From Corynebacterium durum (GTDB lineage: Bacteria; Actinomycetota; Actinomycetes; Mycobacteriales; Mycobacteriaceae), in contig NZ_CP047200.1 in assembly GCF_030408675.1 (NCBI RefSeq), positions 992,001-1,056,000 on the forward strand: a stretch of 64,000 nucleotides of DNA, read 5' to 3'. Made by a program: the position numbers and the translations under genes. A model generated the notes under the pieces. It made no database searches. It was not told the origin of the DNA and was given only the letters and a program-made list of their open reading frames with translations. This document shows, in pieces, positions 25,964-35,806 of this stretch. Position 1 is the stretch's first letter. Each line of letters starts with the position of its first letter.

Positions 25964-26713
25964 ATGCGGGAACGTAACATCCTAGGAGAACAACCACTCA
26001 TGCAGCGTCGTAGGGTTTCCATGCGTCAGGGTTTAGGCTGCCGATCGGTCTTGGCCACCATGAGCGCAGGTGTCGGATTAGCCACCACCCTGACGGCATG
26101 TGCCCCAGAGCCTCAGGGGGTTCGGCATGAGTCGGCGTACCTCCCGGTTCAAGTCTCGGTTGACTCATCCTCAATGGAACAGCGTGTGTTGGGCGAACTG
26201 TATGTGCAGGCGTTCAACAACAGGGGGCGCATGGCATACATCAACCTTGATGTGGACAGCGATGAACAACGCCGTGTCCAACGCCTCAACGAACGCACCG
26301 CTGACGTGGTGGTGGGATGCACGGGCGAACTGCTGCAACAAATGAACCCGGCGCGTGCGAAGGAATTGTCGGAAAAATACGTGGCTGACAAGGAATCCGG
26401 GGATGTTGACCCGAACTCGGGGGAGTGGCGGGACCGTGTGTATAAAGAAATGGTGAAGTCCCTACCTGGCTCGATGATGGCCACTGACCCCTCAAATGCG
26501 ACGGGTTGTGAGCAATATTCTGGACCGGAGTTGCCACAGAATATTGTCCCGATTTATCGCAAACCCATTTTGAATAGGAATGACCGGCAGGTGCTCAACA
26601 ATGTTGATGGGTTGCTGACTACCTCTGACCTGTCGGAACTCAGTGCAGAAGCGGAGAAACAATCCTCCGTGTCTGCGGTGGTGATTCCCTTTATTGAGAA
26701 AAACGACTTATAG
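25964..26713 (+). CDS. Secreted lipoprotein, distant solute-binding-type fold
   Basis: The product is 249 aa, with a basic n-region, a hydrophobic stretch (VLATMSAGVGLATTL) and a lipobox LTAC, so it should be lipidated and anchored outside the membrane. The mature part begins with VQVSVDSSSMEQRVLGELYVQAF, which resembles the start of glycine-betaine/choline-type binding proteins (OpuAC/ProX), but no permease gene is nearby. ATG 25964 has AAGGAG 4 bases upstream; ATG 26000 with AGGAG 11 bases upstream gives a more typical signal peptide. In C. glutamicum a secreted protein of unknown role also precedes odhA. Confidence 0.72.
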   Translation: MRERNILGEQPLMQRRRVSMRQGLGCRSVLATMSAGVGLATTLTACAPEPQGVRHESAYLPVQVSVDSSSMEQRVLGELYVQAFNNRGRMAYINLDVDSDEQRRVQRLNERTADVVVGCTGELLQQMNPARAKELSEKYVADKESGDVDPNSGEWRDRVYKEMVKSLPGSMMATDPSNATGCEQYSGPELPQNIVPIYRKPILNRNDRQVLNNVDGLLTTSDLSELSAEAEKQSSVSAVVIPFIEKNDL

Positions 26714-26731
26714 CCAGCCATATAAGCAACA

Positions 26732-26767
26732 GGAAAAGCTCCCCTGGCGGAATAACCAGGGGAGCTT
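26732..26767 (-). terminator. Intrinsic terminator after odhA
   Basis: AAGCTCCCCTGG (26736-26747) and CCAGGGGAGCTT (26756-26767) form a perfect 12-bp stem with an 8-base loop. On the minus strand the stem runs into TTTT, so it ends odhA. The stem could also slow transcription of the convergent lipoprotein gene. Confidence 0.88.
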
Positions 26768-26781
26768 GAGCGTGCGTGGGC

Positions 26782-29700
26782 TTAGTCGGCGAACGCAGCG
26801 TCGATAAGCTGGTCCTGCTCGAATTGGTGGACCTTAGCCACACCTGTCGAGGTGGAGGACTGTGCGCGGCGGGAGACGCGCTTCATGGGCAGCAACCCAG
26901 GGATTAACTCTGGAAGGTGCAGCCCCAGGAACGGCCAGGGGCCTTGGTTTGCGGGCTCGTCTTGGCAGAAGCGAATTTCCTCCGCGTTGGGGTAGAAGTC
27001 AAAGGCTTCCTTGAGACGGTTGAAGGGGATGGGGTGCAGCATTTCGATGCGCACGATGGCAATGTCGTCTCGATTGTCCTTGGCCCGGCGCTTTTCCAGC
27101 TCGTAGTAGAGCTTTCCGGAGACGAGGAGGATCTTCTTTACCTTGTTTACGTCCCCGATGACGTTGTTGTCGCGGTCTACAAGGCGGGGGTCGTTGATCA
27201 CGGAGCGGAATTTCTTCACGTCGGTGAATTCGTCAACCGATGAGGATGCGGCTTTGAGGCGCAGCATCGACTTTGGTGTGAACACCACGAGCGGGCGCTT
27301 CAAGTTACCCAGTGCGTGGCGGCGCAGGAGGTGGAAGTAGTTCGCTGGCGTGGATGGTTGCGCAACGGTCATGGAACCTTCGGCACAAAGCTGCAGGTAG
27401 CGCTCAATGCGCGCGGAGGAGTGGTCAGGCCCCATGCCTTCGTAGCCGTGCGGCAGTAGGAGGATCACGTCGGAGGTTTGGCCCCACTTGGCTTCGCCAG
27501 AACTCACGTACTCATCAATGATGGTTTGGGCACCATTGGCAAAGTCGCCAAACTGTGCCTCCCAGGCCACCACGGCATCCGGGTTGCCCACAGAGTAGCC
27601 GTATTCAAATCCCATGCCGGCGTATTCGGTGAGTGCAGAGTTGTACACCAGGAACTTGCCAGGGCCTTGGGAGCGGGCCAGCACGTCAAGGGGGTTGTAT
27701 TCCTCGGCGTTGCTGGGATTAATGAGCACGGCGTGACGCTGGGTGAAGGTGCCTCGACGGGAATCTTCACCCGCCAAGCGCACTACCTTGCCTTCCAACG
27801 CCAGAGAACCGAAGGCGATCAGTTCGCCCCAACCCCAATCGATGCCGCCGTCGCGGGCAGATTCGGCGCGCTTTTCTGCCACTGTGGCCACGCGCGGGTG
27901 AATAGTGAACCCTTCGGGCAGGTCCGCGTAGGACTGGCCGATTGCCGCGAGTTCTTCCCGCGTGATGGAGGTATCCAATCCGTGTGGTAGTGCCTGGGAC
28001 ATGGCGATGCCTTCTTGCGCTGTGGCTTTCGGCTTACCTGCCAGCCGCACTTCATTGAAGACTGTTTCCATCTGGTCGTGGAAGTCCCGGGCGACGGCCT
28101 CGGCGTCGCTTGCAGAGAGATCACCACGGCCGAGGAGGTCTTCGGTGTACTGTGCGCGGGTGCCTTCTTTGTCGTCGATGACGTGGTACATCTGCGGTTG
28201 AGTCATCGACGGGTCGTCGGCTTCGTTGTGGCCGCGGCGGCGGTAGCACACGAGGTCAATGAAGACGTCTTTGCCAAAGCGGCGTCGATACTCGGTGGCC
28301 AGTTTGCCCACCCAGACCACGGCTTCGGGGTCGTCGCCGTTGACGTGGAAGACGGGGCAGCCGTATGCCTTGGCAAGGTCGGTGGCGTAGTGGCTGGACC
28401 GGCCGGAATCAGGGGTGGTGGTGAAGCCGATCTGGTTGTTCACCACAATGTGGATCGTGCCGCCGACGGTGTAGCCGCGCAGCTGCGCCAAGTTGATGGT
28501 TTCCGGCACGATTCCCAGTCCTGCGAACGCGGCATCGCCGTGCAGCAGCAGCGGAACAACGGTGTAGCCGTCGTGGCCTTTGTCCAGCATGTCCTGCTTG
28601 GCGCGAACGATACCCTCCATGACGGGGTTAACGGCCTCCAAGTGAGAGGGGTTGGCCGTGAGCGAAATTTTGATTTCGCCGTCGCCGAACATCTGGATGT
28701 GCTGGCCTTCCGCACCCAGGTGGTATTTCACATCGCCGGAACCGCCGGCCTGTGCCGGGTCCATGTTGCCTTCAAACTCGTTGAACAGGACGTGGAGAGG
28801 CTTGCCCACAATGTTTGCCAGCACGTTCAGGCGGCCACGGTGCGGCATACCAATGACTACCTCATCAAGGCCCTGGCCTGCAGCAGTATCAATCACCGAG
28901 TCCATGAGCGGGATGAGGGATTCCGCGCCTTCGAGGGAGAAACGCTTTTGACCCACGTACTTGGTTTGCAGGAAGTTCTCAAAAGCCTCGGCGGCGTTAA
29001 GCTTCTGCAGAATGTATTTCTGCTGCGCTGGGGTGGGTTTATCCATGCCTGCTTCGAGGTGATCCTGCAGCCAGGTGCGCTCGTCGCGGTCGAGGATGTG
29101 GGTGTATTCGGAACCGACTTTCAGAGTGTAGGCACGGCGCAACGTGGAGAGTACATCGCGCAGCGTCATTGTTTCGCGGTTTGCGAAGCCACCGACATGG
29201 AATGTGCGGTCAAGGTCCCAGATGCTCAGGCCGTGGGTGGAAATATCCAGGTCACGGTGGTCTGGCACTGGCATTCCGCTCTGATGGTAGTGCAGCGGGT
29301 TAATGTCAGCGATGAGGTGACCACGGGAGCGGTATGCCTCGATGAGCTGCATGACACGGGTGTTTTTGTCGACACCGGTGTTGGGTAGGTCTTGTGCCCA
29401 ACGCATGGGGGTGTAGGGCACGTTCATGCATTCGAAGATATGGTCCCAGAAGGCATCGTCCACGAGCAGTCGGCTCATGGTGCGCAGGAATTCACCGGAT
29501 TCAGCACCTTGAATGATGCGGTGATCGTAGGTTGAGGTGATGGTCACCAGCTTGCCGACGCCCAGTTCCGCCAGGCGGTCTTCAGAAGCACCAGCAAATT
29601 CCGCTGGGTAATCCATGGATCCCACGCCGATGATCGCACCCTGGCCCTTGGTGAGGCGCGGCACGGAGTGGCGGGTACCGATACCACCAGGGTTGGTCAG

Positions 29701-30555
29701 CGTAATGGTCACGCCGCTGAAGTCTTTGCCGGTGAGTTTTCCTTGGCGGCCACGGTTGACAATATCTTCGTAGGCTTCGACAAATTCAGAGAAGGAAAGC
29801 GTCTCGCATTCGCGGATCGCGGCCACCACGAGGGCACGGGAACCGTCTTTCTGCGGCAGGTCAATGGCCAGACCTAGGTTAATGTGCTCCGGTACAACCA
29901 GTGTGGGTTTGCCGTCCACCACCTGGTACATGTTGTTCATGTCCGGGTGGGCCATGACGGCTTTCACCATGGCGTAGCCGATGATGTGAGTGAAGGAAAT
30001 CTTGCCGCCGCGGGTGCGCTTGAGCTGCTCGTTCACCATACTGCGGTTTTCGAACATCAGCTTGGCGGGCATGTCGCGCACCGAGGTTGCGGTGGGCATT
30101 TCGAGGGAAATGTCCATGTTCTTGGCGATTGCCTTGGCAATGCCTTTCATCTCGGTGCTGCCCGCCGGGGGCATTTCCTTGGAATTGGCGTGTGTGAAAG
30201 GCGACGCAGCTTTTTTGCGCTCAGCAGCGGCTTTCTTTTCCGCAGCAAGCGAATCCGGGCCCGTGCTTTTTGCCCTGCGTTCGGCGCGCGCCTTTGGCGT
30301 CTCGGCTGCTGCCCGCGGAGCGGGGGGCTGTGTAGCTGCTGTCGCAGTGGAAGCTGCTGCTGCAGGGGTACTAGCAGGGGGAAGGGTGGGCGTAGGTTTC
30401 GCTGGTGCTGCGGGTGGGGTGGCGCCGTTGGGAGCGCCTTGGGTTTCGAACAGTTCACGCCATTCTGGATCTACTGACTGTGGATCCTCCTGGAACTGCT
30501 GGAACATCTCGTCTACCAGCCATTGGTTCTGGCCGAAAGTACTAGCGCTGCTCAC
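26782..30555 (-). CDS. odhA: 2-oxoglutarate dehydrogenase OdhA (fused E2-E1)
   Basis: The 1257-aa protein closely matches corynebacterial OdhA. It has a short N-terminal segment ([20 protein letters not shown]), an Ala/Pro/Thr-rich linker, and an E2-type acyltransferase domain ([16 protein letters not shown] to [14 protein letters not shown]) without lipoyl domain. The thiamine-diphosphate E1 follows ([26 protein letters not shown]). It catalyses oxidative decarboxylation of 2-oxoglutarate in the TCA cycle, in a joint complex with pyruvate dehydrogenase components. In Corynebacterium it is inhibited by unphosphorylated OdhI, the basis of glutamate overflow. GTG at 30555 reproduces the known N-terminus; ATG at 30573 has almost no spacing to its AAGGA. 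Confidence 0.96.
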   Translation of the reverse strand: MSSASTFGQNQWLVDEMFQQFQEDPQSVDPEWRELFETQGAPNGATPPAAPAKPTPTLPPASTPAAAASTATAATQPPAPRAAAETPKARAERRAKSTGPDSLAAEKKAAAERKKAASPFTHANSKEMPPAGSTEMKGIAKAIAKNMDISLEMPTATSVRDMPAKLMFENRSMVNEQLKRTRGGKISFTHIIGYAMVKAVMAHPDMNNMYQVVDGKPTLVVPEHINLGLAIDLPQKDGSRALVVAAIRECETLSFSEFVEAYEDIVNRGRQGKLTGKDFSGVTITLTNPGGIGTRHSVPRLTKGQGAIIGVGSMDYPAEFAGASEDRLAELGVGKLVTITSTYDHRIIQGAESGEFLRTMSRLLVDDAFWDHIFECMNVPYTPMRWAQDLPNTGVDKNTRVMQLIEAYRSRGHLIADINPLHYHQSGMPVPDHRDLDISTHGLSIWDLDRTFHVGGFANRETMTLRDVLSTLRRAYTLKVGSEYTHILDRDERTWLQDHLEAGMDKPTPAQQKYILQKLNAAEAFENFLQTKYVGQKRFSLEGAESLIPLMDSVIDTAAGQGLDEVVIGMPHRGRLNVLANIVGKPLHVLFNEFEGNMDPAQAGGSGDVKYHLGAEGQHIQMFGDGEIKISLTANPSHLEAVNPVMEGIVRAKQDMLDKGHDGYTVVPLLLHGDAAFAGLGIVPETINLAQLRGYTVGGTIHIVVNNQIGFTTTPDSGRSSHYATDLAKAYGCPVFHVNGDDPEAVVWVGKLATEYRRRFGKDVFIDLVCYRRRGHNEADDPSMTQPQMYHVIDDKEGTRAQYTEDLLGRGDLSASDAEAVARDFHDQMETVFNEVRLAGKPKATAQEGIAMSQALPHGLDTSITREELAAIGQSYADLPEGFTIHPRVATVAEKRAESARDGGIDWGWGELIAFGSLALEGKVVRLAGEDSRRGTFTQRHAVLINPSNAEEYNPLDVLARSQGPGKFLVYNSALTEYAGMGFEYGYSVGNPDAVVAWEAQFGDFANGAQTIIDEYVSSGEAKWGQTSDVILLLPHGYEGMGPDHSSARIERYLQLCAEGSMTVAQPSTPANYFHLLRRHALGNLKRPLVVFTPKSMLRLKAASSSVDEFTDVKKFRSVINDPRLVDRDNNVIGDVNKVKKILLVSGKLYYELEKRRAKDNRDDIAIVRIEMLHPIPFNRLKEAFDFYPNAEEIRFCQDEPANQGPWPFLGLHLPELIPGLLPMKRVSRRAQSSTSTGVAKVHQFEQDQLIDAAFAD

Positions 30556-30684
30556 GGCAGGTGCTCGCCTCATTTCCTTATTTTTGGGGGTAAGTTCTGT
30601 AACTCTCGTTATCCTTTACAGGCTAACGTGTCTTCACCCCAGATGTCGCATTTGCCTTTGCAAAAAGTTACATTTCGGGGGGTC

Positions 30685-33600
30685 TCAGTGGGCAGACCAC
30701 AAGGCCGCATACCTGCCACCAGCAGCAATGAGCTGATCGTGGGTTCCGTCTTCGACGATGTTGCCGTGATGCATCACAAGAATGCGGTCTGCCTGCGCGG
30801 CGGTGGACAGGCGATGCGCGATCAAGATGGATGTACGTCCCCGCATCATGCTTGTCGACGCCTCCACGACTGCGGCCTCCGTCTCCAGGTCCAGGGTTGC
30901 TGTTGCCTCATCAAGTAACAACACGTGGGGGTCCACCAGTTCCGCGCGTGCTAGCGCCACCAGTTGGCGCTGGCCAGAGGATAAAGCACGCCCCCGTTCA
31001 CCAACCTCCTGGTTGAAACCATGCGCTAGGCCCTCAATCACGGGCAGTGCACCCACCGCCCGTGCCGCCTCGACAATCTCCTCTGCCCGTGCCGACGGCC
31101 GCCCGTACCCGATGTTGTACGCTACGGTCCCTGTGAACAGGTGTGCCTCCTGGGGGACGTACCCAAGTGTGCCGCGCCATTGCGCGAGGGGGAATTCTCG
31201 AATATCAGTCCCATTGGCCGTCACGAGGCCGGAAAGTGGATCATAAAAGCGGGCAATAAGCTTTATCAGCGTTGACTTTCCGGCTCCTGTTGCTCCCACG
31301 ATCGCTACTGTTGACCCTGGTTCGATGCGGAGGTTCAGCTGGCTGAGTATGTCTGCGTTCTCGGTGGATTGGTCAGTACGGTAGGTAAACGAGGTGTCAA
31401 CAAGCGCAAGGGGTCCTTCGGCTGCCCCAGGTGCACCTGTTCGCGTGCCGGTATCAGGCACAGTAGGTTGCGTGGCCAGCAGATCCGCGATGCGGCGAAG
31501 TCCGATCGCAGCCTGCTGGTACGCATCGAATAGTTGGGAGAGGTCTTGCAGTGGGCCAAATAGCAGGCCGAGGTACATCAGGAACGCGATGAGAACACCG
31601 GGGGAGAGTTCACCACGCATCACCTGGTGCGCGCCGACTCCCAACACCGCCGCGTGCGTCAGCTCAGACACCGCGCTGATTCCGGGGAAATAGATAGCAA
31701 CCCCGGTCTGAGCTTTGATCCGGGTACGCCGATACTGCTCCGCCATGTCTTGAAACTGCCGAAGCATGAACGATTCCGCGCGGTAAAGCTGCGTGGTGCG
31801 CAGCCCAGAGAATGCCTCATGAAACTGCGAGTTCACCGTACTGATCTCCTCGCGGGCACGTTGGTAGAGTCTGCGGGAAATACGCCGGAATATCAGTGTC
31901 GCCACAATGATCACTGGCACAGCGGCCAGTGCGGTCAGCGCAAGGGAAAAATCAGTGACCACAAGCATGATGGTGATGCCAACTAGAGTTCCACAGGCCA
32001 CGATCACCTGTGCTACACCGGTCTGTAGAAATGAGCTCAGAGCGTCAATATCGGTGGTCATGCGCGTGATGATGCGTCCTGCCGTGGTGGATTCAAAATA
32101 GCTCATGCTGAGTCGTTGGAGGTGCGCGAAACTGCGTACCCGCAGGATCAAGAGCAAGCGTTCACCCACCCGTGCAGTCAGCAGTGTACGGGCCGCCGCA
32201 GCAGCCCCTGAGACCACAACAATCACTGCGCCGACGGCGGTGGCCAGCTGCAAGGTACCAACGTTATGTGTGAGCACACCCTGATCAACGGCCAGGCGCA
32301 CAAGGCTGGGGAACGCCAAGTCTGCCAGCACCCCCACCATGAGTAAGGCCACGACCAGCATGATGTGCGTTTTTGCATGACCAAGCAAGCGGCGCAGGGA
32401 AAACGGATCCTGCTGTTCGGTCACTGCTGTGAAATGGTCAGATGGGGGATGTGGCTGAGGGGATACGTCGGGCCACAATGCATGAGTGTCGCGTTCATCC
32501 TCCGACTTGAATGGCGCATTTGGAAACTCCACAATGTGGTCAGCCACTCTCATCGTGGATGGGCGGTGCGCGATCGCGATAACCGTCACCTCGGGGTAGT
32601 TATCCCGCAGGGCATCGTAGATTGCTGCTTCGGTGATGGCATCAATGGCTGAGGTAGCGTCATCAAGCACCAGGATTTTCCGGCCCGCAAGTAGAGCCCG
32701 TGCCAGTGCCAGGCGTTGACGTTGGCCGCCGGACAAGGTTAATCCGCGCTCGCCAATGGTCTCCTGATAACCATGTGGCAGGGCAGAGATGAACTCATGA
32801 GCTTGAGCGGTTGTGGTGGCGGTAAGGATTTCCTCCTCCGAAAACTCACGGCCCATCGTCAGGTTGTCCATGATGGTGGAGGAATACAAGAAGGTGTCGT
32901 CCAGCACGCTTGTTAGCTGGGAGCGCACAGTATCAGGGTCGAGGTCCGCGTAGTCGGTGCGGTTACCTGCAGCATCGATCAATGCGAGCGACCCCGAGTC
33001 CGGCTGGTAAAAGCCACTCAGTAGCTGCACCATCATGCTTTTCCCAGACCCTGGAGGCCCAACAATACATAGTGTTTCACCAGGTTGGGCAGTGAAACTG
33101 ATGCTGTCTAGTACACCGGCGACGGTGACCTTCTGGGCGTCGATACCCAGTGCGGTGGAGGTGTCGGGAAGTGATGTGGATGCCGTGGGGGCGTGCGGAG
33201 GCGCAAGATCCAGTATTTCGGTGATGCGGGCGAGTGAGCTAATGCCTGTTTGTACGCGAATGACCATGCCAGACAGCATTTTTGTCACCTGGCTGAGCGT
33301 AGTTACATACGTTGCAAATGCCACAAATGTGCCGATGCTGATGGTTCCCTGCAGCGCCAACCAACCACCAGCCAGGATGTTGGCCACCAGCGCGGCCAGC
33401 GGAAGCTGCTCCATCACTGGCTGAAACAACGCCGTGACCCGAGCAACTTGCAGCCTGCGCCGATACAACTCCTGGCTTTCTGTGTGAAGGCGTGCCACTT
33501 CTCGCTGCTGCTGCGAAAACGCCTTGACCACGCGGATACCTGTGACCGTCTCCTCAACCACGCCAGTGACAGTGGCGGCCTGATCCTGTGCTGCGCGAGT

Positions 33601-34188
33601 CGCCTCAAACAAGGGCGTTCGGGATCGGTATCCCAGCAGGTAAACCAGCGGCAATGTAGCGAACGCCAACAACGACAGCACAGGGGAAAGCCACACAATC
33701 ACCCCGGCCGTGAGTACTAATTTGGTGGCATTGCCCACCGTCAACGGCAACACGGCACACAAACCCTGCACCGTGGAAATATCCGAGATGGAACGGCTCA
33801 CCGCTTGACCTGTGTGCAGGGAATCCTGAGCAGGTCCACCCAGTTTCAGCACCGTATCCAGCATGGATACCCGCAGGCGGTGCTGCACATTAATGGACAA
33901 AATACCTGCGCTGAAACGCCTGGAAAATTGCAGGGCATACCGCGCGACCGTCGCAATGACCAGACACACCACAATGGCCCATAGCGGGGAAAGGCTCGGG
34001 AAGAGCGTGGTGGCGGTCGAAGATTCCCCAGCCCCAGCCTGCCCGGTTGCCACATCTACGGCATCCCGGGTGAGTAGAGGCAACAGCACCTCCACCACGG
34101 TCACGCCGATCGAGGTAGAGAACGCGCCGATGCTCGCGGCACGGTGCTGTCGAAGCACCCGAATAAGGGGAGCCAGGGGAGTGGACAT
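30685..34188 (-). CDS. Fused double ABC exporter (TMD-NBD-TMD-NBD)
   Basis: This 1167-aa protein contains two complete half-transporters in one chain. NBD1 has Walker A GPPGSGKS near residue 374 and signature LSGGQRQRLALARALL. NBD2 has Walker A GATGAGKST near 966 and LSSGQRQLVALARAEL. Each NBD is preceded by a six-helix exporter domain. Such fusions usually export drugs, lipids or peptides; the substrate is unknown. The second signature has LSSGQ for LSGGQ, a mild variation. It lies directly upstream of odhA on the same strand and 14 bases after the EcsC-like gene. ATG at 34188 preferred to GTG 34191. Confidence 0.92.
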   Translation of the reverse strand: MSTPLAPLIRVLRQHRAASIGAFSTSIGVTVVEVLLPLLTRDAVDVATGQAGAGESSTATTLFPSLSPLWAIVVCLVIATVARYALQFSRRFSAGILSINVQHRLRVSMLDTVLKLGGPAQDSLHTGQAVSRSISDISTVQGLCAVLPLTVGNATKLVLTAGVIVWLSPVLSLLAFATLPLVYLLGYRSRTPLFEATRAAQDQAATVTGVVEETVTGIRVVKAFSQQQREVARLHTESQELYRRRLQVARVTALFQPVMEQLPLAALVANILAGGWLALQGTISIGTFVAFATYVTTLSQVTKMLSGMVIRVQTGISSLARITEILDLAPPHAPTASTSLPDTSTALGIDAQKVTVAGVLDSISFTAQPGETLCIVGPPGSGKSMMVQLLSGFYQPDSGSLALIDAAGNRTDYADLDPDTVRSQLTSVLDDTFLYSSTIMDNLTMGREFSEEEILTATTTAQAHEFISALPHGYQETIGERGLTLSGGQRQRLALARALLAGRKILVLDDATSAIDAITEAAIYDALRDNYPEVTVIAIAHRPSTMRVADHIVEFPNAPFKSEDERDTHALWPDVSPQPHPPSDHFTAVTEQQDPFSLRRLLGHAKTHIMLVVALLMVGVLADLAFPSLVRLAVDQGVLTHNVGTLQLATAVGAVIVVVSGAAAAARTLLTARVGERLLLILRVRSFAHLQRLSMSYFESTTAGRIITRMTTDIDALSSFLQTGVAQVIVACGTLVGITIMLVVTDFSLALTALAAVPVIIVATLIFRRISRRLYQRAREEISTVNSQFHEAFSGLRTTQLYRAESFMLRQFQDMAEQYRRTRIKAQTGVAIYFPGISAVSELTHAAVLGVGAHQVMRGELSPGVLIAFLMYLGLLFGPLQDLSQLFDAYQQAAIGLRRIADLLATQPTVPDTGTRTGAPGAAEGPLALVDTSFTYRTDQSTENADILSQLNLRIEPGSTVAIVGATGAGKSTLIKLIARFYDPLSGLVTANGTDIREFPLAQWRGTLGYVPQEAHLFTGTVAYNIGYGRPSARAEEIVEAARAVGALPVIEGLAHGFNQEVGERGRALSSGQRQLVALARAELVDPHVLLLDEATATLDLETEAAVVEASTSMMRGRTSILIAHRLSTAAQADRILVMHHGNIVEDGTHDQLIAAGGRYAALWSAH

Positions 34189-34202
34189 CACGTCGTTGAC
34201 GG

Positions 34203-34931
34203 TTAGTTGACCAGCGGGCCCAGTGATTCCTGGGCATTCGCGATCACACTTTTAGCCAGCTTGCGGTTTGCCACCGTGCCTATCACGGCACCAATACCCA
34301 GCGGCATTAACTTGCCCAACCAGGCGTTACGCACGCTCTTGCCCAGGCGCTTCGTAGCCAGAGACAACAGCCTGCCATTTAGCTCCTTCACCCGCGCCAT
34401 GCCGAAACGCGAAAGGGCGGTTGCTGCCGTGGTTTTTTGCTGGGCTTGCGCGTACTGTTTGCCCAGATCGCCAATAGCTGCATCCACCAACGCCGTACCA
34501 GCGGAACCAATCAACGTGACCAGGATTAATGCGCGGCGGCGCTCGCTATCCCGAATATCGACGCCCCGAAGATGCGCCGATGCGATGGTATAGAACGCTG
34601 CAGCGTCTACAAACACCATCGACTCAGTACTCACGGCTGCAAGACCGGTCATCAAACCGATGCCAGGAAGCGCAGAGGTTAGGCCGACACTCGCGCCGGT
34701 ACCAGTAGCCAGGTACATGAAATGGTTATCCAGCATGTGCTGAAGATCAGCGGTGCTGGCGTTGGGGTTCTTCTCGCGCAAATGGTCGATGTACTTTTCC
34801 ACCACGGACGTTTGCATGGCCACTGCTTTATCCAATGCTGTGATGAGCATTCGACCGGTGGTGCCTGCCTGGTCATGTAGTGCTTTCGGGTCGGAACTGA
34901 TGGCATCAAGCACGATGCGGTTATTCTTCAT
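34203..34931 (-). CDS. EcsC-like protein
   Basis: The 242-aa protein carries a central Gly/Ala-rich hydrophobic part (GASVGLTSALPGIGLMTGLAAV) and a second one (LVTLIGSAGTALVDAAIG), ending with LGIGAVIGTVANRKLAKSV. This pattern fits the EcsC family, whose founding member in Bacillus accompanies an ABC transporter. That agrees with the ABC exporter gene 14 bases downstream. No catalytic residues can be assigned, and the family link is tentative. Confidence 0.6.
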   Translation of the reverse strand: MKNNRIVLDAISSDPKALHDQAGTTGRMLITALDKAVAMQTSVVEKYIDHLREKNPNASTADLQHMLDNHFMYLATGTGASVGLTSALPGIGLMTGLAAVSTESMVFVDAAAFYTIASAHLRGVDIRDSERRRALILVTLIGSAGTALVDAAIGDLGKQYAQAQQKTTAATALSRFGMARVKELNGRLLSLATKRLGKSVRNAWLGKLMPLGIGAVIGTVANRKLAKSVIANAQESLGPLVN

Positions 34932-34979
34932 AATCCTGCCTTGAGAATCCTACCTGGAATAGTTGGTGAACCTTGTTGA

Positions 34980-35792
34980 CTAGCCTTGTTGACTGTAACG
35001 CTCGGCGGCCTCAATAAGCTCATCGCTTGGTCGAACACCGGTGTACAGTTCAAACTGCTGTGCTGCCTGAAGTGCCACAATCTCACCACCGTTAATGGTG
35101 GGGATGCCGCGCTGCTGAGCGGCCTGAATCAACGGAGTGGAAACGGGAAACGCCACCACATCACATATGACGTCGGCTCGCCCTATTTCCTCATCACTAA
35201 ACGACTGCACATTCTCATCAGTTCCGGCCATGCCTAACGGAGTCACGTTTACCAGCATCTTAGCGTCAGTGGGAACCTCGGGGCTATACGCCCAACCATA
35301 CTGTTCCGCCAGTTCACTGCCTGTTTCAGCGTTCCGGGCAACCACTGTTCCGCCCATACCATAGTCGGTGATCGCAGCCACCACAGCCTTGGCCATGCCC
35401 CCGGAACCTCGCACAGCAACCCGCAGGTCAGTGTCCACAGCATGTGACGCTAATAACTCGGAAACCGCGCTGTAGTCAGTGTTATACCCAGTGAGCACCC
35501 CGCCATCATTGACGATGGTGTTCACTGCCTGAATGCGGGCCGCAGAGGGATCAACATGATCAATGAGCGGAATCACCGCAGCCTTATACGGCATGGACAC
35601 ACCAGCGCCACGAATATCCAGGCCACGTATCCCTGCCACAGCCTGCTCAATATCCGTTGGGGCGATAGCTTTGTAGAGAAAATTCAACCCCAATTCCGCA
35701 TAGAGCCAATTGTGAAACCGGACACCATGGTTTGATGGACGTGCAGCAAGCGACACACAGAGGGTGGTATTTCTATCGACGTGGTTAACCAT
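34980..35792 (-). CDS. aroE: Shikimate dehydrogenase-like protein (AroE family)
   Basis: The 270-aa protein has the AroE fold: RGAGVSMPYKAAVIPLIDH near the substrate site (with Ser where Thr is usual), AVNTIVNDGGVLTGYNTDYSAV, and the NADP-binding loop AVRGSGGMAKAVVAAI. It reduces 3-dehydroshikimate, or oxidises a related polyol such as quinate, in the cytosol. It is not next to other shikimate genes, and corynebacteria carry several AroE paralogues, so a specialised role is possible. ATG at 35792 is chosen from homology; it leaves only 14 bases to the divergent esterase start. Confidence 0.82.
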   Translation of the reverse strand: MVNHVDRNTTLCVSLAARPSNHGVRFHNWLYAELGLNFLYKAIAPTDIEQAVAGIRGLDIRGAGVSMPYKAAVIPLIDHVDPSAARIQAVNTIVNDGGVLTGYNTDYSAVSELLASHAVDTDLRVAVRGSGGMAKAVVAAITDYGMGGTVVARNAETGSELAEQYGWAYSPEVPTDAKMLVNVTPLGMAGTDENVQSFSDEEIGRADVICDVVAFPVSTPLIQAAQQRGIPTINGGEIVALQAAQQFELYTGVRPSDELIEAAERYSQQG

Positions 35793-35806
35793 ACTCACTA
35801 CCGTAG

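Noticed and set aside
28015..29388. 457-codon open frame antisense to odhA
   Set aside because: Lies wholly within the OdhA E1 coding region, has no family features and no ribosome binding site.
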